NCBI GenBank assembly: GCA_947495165.1
Contig: CANLXM010000003.1
Span: forward strand, 594,041 to 658,040
DNA length: 64,000 nucleotides
Direction: 5' to 3'
From: an uncultured Cellulomonadaceae bacterium
Lineage (GTDB): Bacteria; Actinomycetota; Actinomycetes; Actinomycetales; Cellulomonadaceae
Within the stretch, counting starts at the first letter, position 1, and each line of letters begins with the position of its first letter. Positions 58,500-64,000 of this stretch are shown piece after piece. Below the pieces are notes generated by a model that saw only the letters and a list, made by a program, of their open reading frames with translations, made no database searches and was not told the origin of the DNA. The translations under genes were made by a program, and so were the position numbers.

Positions 58500-58733
58500 T
58501 CCGCCCTCGGCACCGTTGCCGAGCGCGAGGAGCGCCTCGAGCGTCTCGCACACGTCACCGGAATAGATGTCGTCGTGGGCTCGGGGCGCACCGATCGACT
58601 CGTCGGCGAACGAGCGCAGATCAGCCATCGGCACCGCGAGCAGCAAGCGTTCGACGGTGAGGCGAGCGCGCGGTCGAGCCCCCGGCGGTCACCGCGTTCG
58701 GCGGATGGCGCGAGTACCGCGCCGCCGCGTCCG

Positions 58734-58985
58734 TCACCTGGTCGTTCCTCGCCGACCACCCTGCACGGGGTCGTAGGAGAACAGATCACCTGGTTCGCAC
58801 TCCAGCTCGCGGCAGATCGCCGCGAGCGTAGAGAATCGCACCGCCCGTGCGCGGTCGTTCTTCAAGATCGACAGGTTCGCGAGAGTGAGGTCGACGCGTC
58901 GCGCCAGTTCCGTGAGGGTCATCCCCCTCGCGTCGAGCAGCGCGTCGAGATGGCACCGGATACCCGCGCTGTCGTCGGCACTCAC
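58734..58985 (-). CDS. Small XRE-type helix-turn-helix regulator (YozG-like)
   Basis: 83-aa Cro/C1-type DNA-binding protein: DARGMTLTELARRVDLTLANLSILK, then FSTLAAICRELECEPGDLFSY, the usual form of regulators paired with DUF2975 proteins. GTG start overlaps the DUF2975 stop (GTGA), so the two are co-translated. Likely autoregulates through the tandem repeat before the DUF2975 gene. Confidence 0.9.
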   Translation of the reverse strand: MSADDSAGIRCHLDALLDARGMTLTELARRVDLTLANLSILKNDRARAVRFSTLAAICRELECEPGDLFSYDPVQGGRRGTTR

Positions 58986-59686
58986 ACCGTGCCGTCCAGG
59001 TCACGATCCATCTCGATCCCGGTCTGCCAGACCTCCGCAAGGATGGCGATCAGCACACCGACGACCAGCGGGACCAACGAGACATAGCCCCTCAGGTGCA
59101 CGATCTCGGCCGCGCCCGACGTCCCGAGGAGCCAGTTCGGCACCAACGCGCCCACGAGCGACACGAGACTTCCCCCGCCGCCGACGAGAAGTGCGAGTGC
59201 ACGCAGCCGCACGGCGTTGGACGCGGTGAACGGGCTCCCGGCGCGCACCGAGCGCACGAGCCTCAGGACCACGATCAAGGACACTGCCGTCAGGAGCGGC
59301 AGGGCCGCCTGCCACGCGACCCACGCCCATCGCTCGGGCACCGACGGGTTCATGTAGCTCACACGGCCGGTGAACGGGCCGAAGATCTCCAGTCCACCTC
59401 CGCCCGTCGCGGCATCGCGGGTCCCGTCGCTCGTGTTCACGGTGACCGGCGCGTGAGTGACACTTACCCCGGCGTCGTCGTCGAACGTCGCCTCGACCGC
59501 CATCGGGTAGGCGCTCGAGCCGATGAACGGCCAGCTCGGCTCGAACTGAGCCACCCCCAGGCCGTTCGGTCCGACGACGTGCGCCAGGCCCGTCGCCGCG
59601 CTCGCCACGATCCCGGCTCCGATGAGGACCTCGGCGCAACGCAGCACGAGTCCCCGTCGTCGATTGCGGAGCCGAAGTCTCGTCAC
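58982..59686 (-). CDS. DUF2975-type membrane protein
   Basis: 234 aa with four predicted membrane segments: one near residues 16-40 (VLIGAGIVASAATGLAHVV), then helices after 130 (ALPLLTAVSLIVVLRLV, LALLVGGGGSLVSLVGALV, LVPLVVGVLIAILAEVW). A large extracellular part (about 45-120) lies between the first two. The partnership with a YozG-like HTH is characteristic of this family. GTG 59686 with AAGGAG at 6 nt; longer frames lack a Shine-Dalgarno. Function unknown. Confidence 0.85.
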   Translation of the reverse strand: MTRLRLRNRRRGLVLRCAEVLIGAGIVASAATGLAHVVGPNGLGVAQFEPSWPFIGSSAYPMAVEATFDDDAGVSVTHAPVTVNTSDGTRDAATGGGGLEIFGPFTGRVSYMNPSVPERWAWVAWQAALPLLTAVSLIVVLRLVRSVRAGSPFTASNAVRLRALALLVGGGGSLVSLVGALVPNWLLGTSGAAEIVHLRGYVSLVPLVVGVLIAILAEVWQTGIEMDRDLDGTV

Positions 59687-59696
59687 GATGCTCTCC

Positions 59697-59728
59697 TTAT
59701 CGAAAAACGATGTTATCGAAGAACAATA
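59697..59728 (-). promoter_or_regulatory. Tandem 16-bp repeats before the DUF2975-HTH operon
   Basis: Two adjacent 16-mers, TTATCGAAAAACGATG and TTATCGAAGAACAATA, share 13 of 16 positions. They form an A/T-rich island in a GC-rich region. A minus-strand -10 candidate TAACAT (59715-59710) lies inside. Best explained as promoter plus operator for the small HTH protein. Confidence 0.6.
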
Positions 59729-59780
59729 ACCCCGACCGCGTCCGTTTGCTAGATGCGCGCGGCACCAGTGCACTGAGAGG

Positions 59781-60911
59781 ATGACTGTTCATGATCGCGG
59801 TCGCCTCCGTCACCCCCTGACGGTGCTCGAGCGCCCTCGCGTCGTGATGGCCGTCAAGGCGTCGGGCGCCGCGATGATCGCCTGGGTGCTCGCTCTCCGG
59901 CTGCCCACCGCCACCGACCAGTACGCGTTCTACGCTCCCTTCGGTGCGATCGCGACGATGTATCCCGCCGTCGCCCGGTCGGCGTCCCAGTCGGTGCGGG
60001 CCGTCGTCGCCATCGGCCTGGGGGCGGCGACCGGCCTGGGCGTGGAGGTGCTGCTCGGCAACGGCGTCCTGGCGCTCGGGCTCGTCGTCGGCATCGGGAT
60101 GCTCCTCGCCGGCCTGCCGTGGCTGGGCGAGAACCGCAGCTACGTGCCCATCGTCGCGCTCTTCGTCGTCCTCTTGGGGCAGGGTGACGAGGTCGGGTAC
60201 GCGGGCGCCTACGCCGGCCTCTTCCTGCTCGGGGCCGTGGTCGGCGTCCTCGTCAATGCCGCCGTGCCGGCGTTTCCCGTGCAGCGGGCCGACCACGCGT
60301 TGCACCGCCTGCGCGAGGTCGTCGCCGACCATCTCACCGACGCCGCCGAGCAGATCCGCGAGGGCACCGACCTCGACACCGCCGACGCCCACGCGCCCGG
60401 GGGCGAGACCCTGGCCCGGGCGACCGACCGCGCTCGGCGGGCGATCGACGACCTCACCGAGGCCGCTCAGGTCAACCCCCGGGCACGTCTGCGGCCCGAC
60501 GCCGCACCGACGCGGCGCGCGACCTTTCGCGCGCTCGAGCGCACGGTGCTGCTCGTCGACGACCTCTACGCCCTCGCCGACGACCAGCCGTGGGGGGCGC
60601 GCGCCGGTGCGGTCACGGCGCAGATGCGGGGGCCGCTCGCCGACGCCCTCGCCGAGCTCGGTCGGGCGGTCCGCGTCGTTGGGCCGCACGACGACGAGCC
60701 GGGCCCCCGGGGCGACGTCGAGGCCGCGATGCAGGCGCTCGCTGCCGCGCTCGAGGAGCACGAGCAGGCCGCGGGGCCCGATCCTGAGGGACTCGTCGTC
60801 GCCACGGTCCTGACGACGATGCGGCGCACCCTCGTCGCGCTCACCCCCACCGACCGCATCGCCCTCACGAGCGACCTCACACCGAAGCCACGCCACCCGG
60901 AGGAATCATGA
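59781..60911 (+). CDS. FUSC-family membrane protein (aromatic acid exporter-like)
   Basis: 376 aa. About six closely spaced helices in the first 170 residues (AFYAPFGAIATMYPAVARS, then SVRAVVAIGLGAATGLGVEV), followed by a long helical cytoplasmic region (175-360). This is the half-FUSC layout. ATG 59781 directly follows GAGAGG, too close for a normal ribosome site, so the true start is uncertain. Its stop overlaps the next gene (ATGA). Substrate unknown. Confidence 0.85.
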   Translation: MTVHDRGRLRHPLTVLERPRVVMAVKASGAAMIAWVLALRLPTATDQYAFYAPFGAIATMYPAVARSASQSVRAVVAIGLGAATGLGVEVLLGNGVLALGLVVGIGMLLAGLPWLGENRSYVPIVALFVVLLGQGDEVGYAGAYAGLFLLGAVVGVLVNAAVPAFPVQRADHALHRLREVVADHLTDAAEQIREGTDLDTADAHAPGGETLARATDRARRAIDDLTEAAQVNPRARLRPDAAPTRRATFRALERTVLLVDDLYALADDQPWGARAGAVTAQMRGPLADALAELGRAVRVVGPHDDEPGPRGDVEAAMQALAAALEEHEQAAGPDPEGLVVATVLTTMRRTLVALTPTDRIALTSDLTPKPRHPEES

Positions 60912-61486
60912 ACCCACCGGACGCCGCTGCCAGCGCCGGCAGCGGCGGCGCCGCCGCGAGCAGCGCAGGCACGGTCCGCGGCCGGCACGAGACCCAGGAC
61001 GAGCGCTCGGACCGCAACTGGGGCGAGCTGCTGCAGGAGCTGCGCGTGACCCAGACGGGAGCGCAGATCCTCACCGGCTTCCTCCTGACGGTGCCGTTCC
61101 AGTCGCGCTTCACCGAGCTCGACGACGTCCAGGTGACCGCGTACCTGGTCCTCGTCTGCCTGAGCGTGCTGGCGACGGGGTTCCTGATCGCGCCGGTCAG
61201 CCTGCACCGTGCCGTCTTCGGACGCCGCGTGAAGGCCGAGCTGGTGTCGCAGGCCGACCACCTCGCGCGGGCCGGGATCGCCACGCTGGGACTCGCGCTG
61301 ATCGGGACGCTCTTCCTGCTCTTCGACGTCGTCGGGACCCGCGCGGCCGCGATCGCCGCCGGGCTCGTGGGCGCAGGCGCGCTGGTGGTCCTCTGGCTCG
61401 TCGTGCCGCTCGCGCTGCGCCGACGTGCGCGGTCCTCCCGCCGCTCAGACGGCCAGGCCGCGGCACCGGCGCCAGAACGGCGCTGA
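60908..61486 (+). CDS. DUF6328-type membrane protein
   Basis: 192 aa. Low-complexity N-terminus (1-30), then ELLQELRVTQTGAQILTGFL, the typical family start of this actinobacterial group, and four predicted helices (TGFLLTVPF; VTAYLVLVCLSVLATGFLIA; IATLGLALIGTLFLLFDVV; VGAGALVVLWLVVPLAL). ATG overlaps the upstream stop. Function unknown. A strong terminator follows. Confidence 0.85.
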   Translation: MNPPDAAASAGSGGAAASSAGTVRGRHETQDERSDRNWGELLQELRVTQTGAQILTGFLLTVPFQSRFTELDDVQVTAYLVLVCLSVLATGFLIAPVSLHRAVFGRRVKAELVSQADHLARAGIATLGLALIGTLFLLFDVVGTRAAAIAAGLVGAGALVVLWLVVPLALRRRARSSRRSDGQAAAPAPERR

Positions 61487-61522
61487 GGGCGCCACCGACG
61501 TGTGGTCGGTGGCGCCCTCAGC
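61482..61522. terminator. Bidirectional terminator between the DUF6328 gene and pyk
   Basis: Perfect 18-bp inverted repeat (61482-61499/61505-61522) with a 5-nt loop, overlapping the last codon and stop of the DUF6328 gene; pyk ends at 61537. Confidence 0.85.
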
Positions 61523-61536
61523 GGGACGGTACGAGA

Positions 61537-62970
61537 TCAGGCGATGCGGCCGCCGGCCTCGTCGCCGATCTTGTGCACGGTGATCGAGTTGGTCGAGCCG
61601 ACGACACCGACCGGAGCGCCCGCGACGACGACGACGTAGTCGCCGTTCTCCCCCAGGCCTTTCTCGCGGAGCGTCTTGTCGACGAGGTGCACCATCGCGT
61701 CGGTGTCCTTCACCGCGGCGACGAGCTCGGCCTGGACGCCCCAGCTCAGCGCGAGCACGTTGCGGACGGACTCGTCCGGCGTGAAGGCGATGAGCGGGAT
61801 GCCCGAGCGCAGGCGCGACATGCGGCGGGCCGAGTCGCCCGACTGCGTGAAGGTCGCGAGGTACTTGACCCCGAGCGTCTCGCCGATCTCCGCAGCGGCG
61901 CGCGTGATGGCACCACCGCGGGTGTGCGGCGTGGAGCCGAGCGGCGCGATGCGCTCCCGACCGAGCTCCTCGGTGACCTCGATGATCCGCGCCATGGTCC
62001 GCACGGCCTCGATCGGGTACTCGCCGACGCTGGTCTCGCCCGAGAGCATGACAGCGTCCGCACCGTCGAGGACGGCGTTGGCGCAGTCAGAGGCCTCAGC
62101 GCGCGTCGGACGCGGCGCGGAGATCATCGACTCGAGCACCTGCGTCGCCACGATGACGGGCTTGGCGGCGCGGCGAGCGAGCTCGACGGCGCGCTTCTGG
62201 ACCAGCGGCACCTGCTCGAGCGGGAGCTCGACGCCGAGGTCGCCGCGGGCGACCATGATGCCGTCGAACGCGTCGACGATCTCGACGAGGTTGTCGACCG
62301 CCTGCGGCTTCTCGACCTTGGCGATGACCGGAAGGATCCGGCCCTCCTCCTCCATGATGCGACGGACGTCGGCGTAGTCGGCCGCGCTCCGGACGAACGA
62401 CAGGGCGATGATGTCCGCGCCCAGCTGGATGGCCCAGCGCAGGTCGGTCTCGTCCTTGTCGGACATCGCCGGCACGGAGACCGCGACGCCCGGGAGGTTG
62501 AGGCCCTTGTTGTTCGAGACCGGGCCGCCGACCTCGACGCGGGTGACGACGCGGGGACCGTCGACGGCGGTGATGCGCACGAGGACGCGCCCGTCGTCGA
62601 TGAGGATCGGGTCGCCGACGCGCGCGTCGTTGGGCAGGCCCTTGTGGGTGGTGGAGCACAGCTCCTTGGTGCCCACGACGTCCTCGGTGGTGATCGTGAA
62701 GACGTCACCCTCGTTCAGCCAGTACTTCTCGTCCCGCTCGAACCGCCCGAGGCGGATCTTGGGGCCCTGCAGGTCCACCAGCACGGCGACCGGACGGCCG
62801 GCGGCCTTCGCGGCGGCGCGGACGTTGTGGTAAACCGCCTCGTGCTCGTCGGGAGCTCCGTGGCTCCGGTTGATACGAGCAACGTCCATCCCGGCGTCCA
62901 CCAGGTTCTGGAGCTGCTCGGGCGACGCGGTCGCCGGTCCGATGGTGCATACGATCTTTGCTCTGCGCAT
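61537..62970 (-). CDS. pyk: Pyruvate kinase
   Basis: Makes pyruvate and ATP from phosphoenolpyruvate. 477 aa. N-terminal MRRAKIVCTIGPATAS, substrate-loop RINRSHG (family RxNxSHG), LQGPKIRLG, VARGDLGVE and ADAVMLSGETSVGEYP, then the C-terminal allosteric domain. ATG 62970 has TAGGCT 6 nt upstream and no properly spaced Shine-Dalgarno, so the message is probably leaderless. Confidence 0.98.
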   Translation of the reverse strand: MRRAKIVCTIGPATASPEQLQNLVDAGMDVARINRSHGAPDEHEAVYHNVRAAAKAAGRPVAVLVDLQGPKIRLGRFERDEKYWLNEGDVFTITTEDVVGTKELCSTTHKGLPNDARVGDPILIDDGRVLVRITAVDGPRVVTRVEVGGPVSNNKGLNLPGVAVSVPAMSDKDETDLRWAIQLGADIIALSFVRSAADYADVRRIMEEEGRILPVIAKVEKPQAVDNLVEIVDAFDGIMVARGDLGVELPLEQVPLVQKRAVELARRAAKPVIVATQVLESMISAPRPTRAEASDCANAVLDGADAVMLSGETSVGEYPIEAVRTMARIIEVTEELGRERIAPLGSTPHTRGGAITRAAAEIGETLGVKYLATFTQSGDSARRMSRLRSGIPLIAFTPDESVRNVLALSWGVQAELVAAVKDTDAMVHLVDKTLREKGLGENGDYVVVVAGAPVGVVGSTNSITVHKIGDEAGGRIA

Positions 62971-62976
62971 ATCTCC

Positions 62977-62982
62977 AGCCTA
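62977..62982 (-). promoter_or_regulatory. Leaderless -10 box of pyk (TAGGCT)
   Basis: TAGGCT, six bases (GGAGAT), then the pyk ATG. GGAG is only 2 nt from the ATG, too close to act as a ribosome site. Confidence 0.55.
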
Positions 62983-63084
62983 GTTCACGACGTGCAGTGG
63001 CTCATTAGGACGATGGTCGGAGTGGTCCGCCCCTCGCGACGGCTATGGCCGTCCGTGCTCGCGCGGCGCACGGCCGCGCCGTTC

Positions 63085-64000
63085 TCAGGGTCGCAGCGCG
63101 ATGGTGCTCGCCGCGACGGCGACGGGCAGCTCGGAGCTGCCCTGCAGGTACGCGTCCACGGCGGCGGCGGCGGACCGCCCTTCCGCGATGGCCCACACGA
63201 TCAGCGACTGCCCACGCCCGGCGTCGCCAGCGACGAAGACCCCGTCGACCGAGCTCGCGAAGTCGTCGGCCCGCGCCACGAGCCCACGCCCGGTGACGTC
63301 CGCGCCCATCTGCCCGGACAGGTGCTCGACCTCCGCTCCGGTGAAGCCCATCGCGATCAGGACGAGGTCGGCCGGGATCTCCCGCTCGGTTCCGGGCGCC
63401 GGCACGCGGCGCCCGTCCGGCTGGTACTCGGTCGTCGCGACGACGAGGCTCCGGACGTTGCCGTCGGCGTCGGCTCGGAACTCGACCGTCGAGGCGAGGA
63501 ACTCACGCTCACCGCCCTCGGCGTGCGAGGTCGAGACCTCGAACAGGTGCGGCTCGGTGGGCCACGGCGCGTTCTCCGGCCGCTCGAGGGGCGGCGTCAG
63601 GCCGATCGCCAGGGTCGTGACCGAGGCGGCACCCTGGCGGAGCGCCGTGCCGAGGCAGTCCGAACCGGTGTCGCCGCCGCCGATGATCACGACGTGCTTG
63701 CCTGTGGCGGAGATCGGGTCCTCCACCGGCTTGCCGGCGACCGCACGGTTGCCCTGGTGCAGGTACTCCATCGCGTAGTGGATGCCGGTGAGGTCGCGCC
63801 CGGGGATCGGGAGGTCTCGTGGCACCGTGGCGCCCGTCGCGATCACGACCGCGTCGTAGCGCGCCCGCAGGTCCGCCCACGTGAGGTCGGGCGCGCCGAC
63901 CTCGACGCCGGTGCGGAAGCGGGTGCCCTCGGCACGCATCTGGTCCAGGCGCCGGTCGATGTGGTGCTTCTCGAGCTTGAAGTCCGGCACGCCGTAGCGC
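63085..64000 (-). CDS. gltD: Glutamate synthase small subunit (5' part missing)
   Basis: NADPH-dependent FAD/Fe-S subunit that feeds electrons to GltB. The start lies beyond the right edge; the visible part reads (R)YGVPDFKLEKHHIDRR, typical of the middle of GltD, so this is not the N-terminus. NAD(P)-binding motif VVIIGGGDTGSDC and FAD motif VFVAGDAGRG are present. The C-terminus is complete. The N-terminal Fe-S cysteines are outside the window. No strong terminator is seen in the 114 bp between its stop and pyk. Confidence 0.96.
   Translation of the reverse strand, partial: RYGVPDFKLEKHHIDRRLDQMRAEGTRFRTGVEVGAPDLTWADLRARYDAVVIATGATVPRDLPIPGRDLTGIHYAMEYLHQGNRAVAGKPVEDPISATGKHVVIIGGGDTGSDCLGTALRQGAASVTTLAIGLTPPLERPENAPWPTEPHLFEVSTSHAEGGEREFLASTVEFRADADGNVRSLVVATTEYQPDGRRVPAPGTEREIPADLVLIAMGFTGAEVEHLSGQMGADVTGRGLVARADDFASSVDGVFVAGDAGRGQSLIVWAIAEGRSAAAAVDAYLQGSSELPVAVAASTIALRP

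Noticed and set aside
58280-58789. Minus-strand frame spanning the CAA tRNA as a gene
   Set aside because: It crosses a structured tRNA and its terminator and contains only Arg/Ser/Pro-rich sequence.
58390-59760. Genomic island with attachment repeats at the CAA tRNA
   Set aside because: I looked for a copy of the tRNA 3' end beyond the HTH-DUF2975 module and saw none; there is also no integrase.

Overview
The window is chromosomal DNA from a high-GC Gram-positive bacterium (Actinobacteria, most likely Micrococcales; a Cellulomonas-like genus is my inference). The evidence is very high G+C with G/C-biased third codon positions, many GTG starts, start/stop overlaps of the ATGA/GTGA type, and marker genes typical of the phylum: whiA, rbpA, opcA, an ANTAR-type PdtaR regulator, and an xerD-parA-scpA-scpB-rluB-cmk-plsC-der string. 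No CRISPR array, insertion sequence, prophage or rRNA operon was seen. Almost all of the window is conserved core chromosome. The accessory parts are the sugar operon at the left end, a small stress-type operon at 10.1-12.0 kb and a short module at 58.5-59.8 kb.

Left end (1-9.6 kb, all minus strand): a LacI-type regulator and, downstream, a tightly coupled operon for a lipoprotein sugar-binding protein, two ABC permeases, a very long GH94 phosphorylase (1114 aa) and a GH3 beta-glucosidase cut by the window edge. Gene content and GH94 length best fit use of beta-1,2-glucooligosaccharides: import, phosphorolysis to glucose-1-phosphate, then hydrolysis of the remaining disaccharide. Three LacI-type operators and a matching promoter are visible. 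A tRNA-Pro(GGG) and its terminator follow.

10.0-20.4 kb: a plus-strand operon of an LEA-like protein, a holin-superfamily membrane protein and a DUF3618 protein. Then come minus-strand der, an acyltransferase, cmk, rluB, scpB, scpA, parA, xerD and ctaB (ribosome assembly, lipid and nucleotide metabolism, chromosome segregation, heme O).

20.8-33.5 kb: plus-strand tkt-zwf-opcA-pgl (pentose phosphate pathway, without the usual tal/pgi between tkt and zwf), then minus-strand rbpA, secG, tpiA, pgk, gapA (lower glycolysis) and whiA, yvcK, rapZ, uvrC.

35.5-53.6 kb: an OsmC-type peroxidase, uvrA with a LexA box, a GH15 enzyme, an MBL-fold hydrolase, a YciI protein, an SBF-family transporter, a TerC protein behind a yybP-ykoY-like leader, uvrB, pcp, coaE, an ABC exporter, a striking nested palindrome, rpsA, pfkA and a methyltransferase.

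53.6-64.0 kb: polA, a hotdog thioesterase, a GNAT protein, the PdtaR-type antiterminator regulator, a tRNA with a CAA anticodon but no long variable arm, an HTH-DUF2975 pair with a tandem-repeat operator, a FUSC-DUF6328 pair, pyk, and gltD running off the right end. Several genes (uvrA, uvrB, uvrC, polA, pyk, parA, osmC, pdtaR) have a TANNNT hexamer 6-7 nt before the start codon, the layout of leaderless actinobacterial transcripts.
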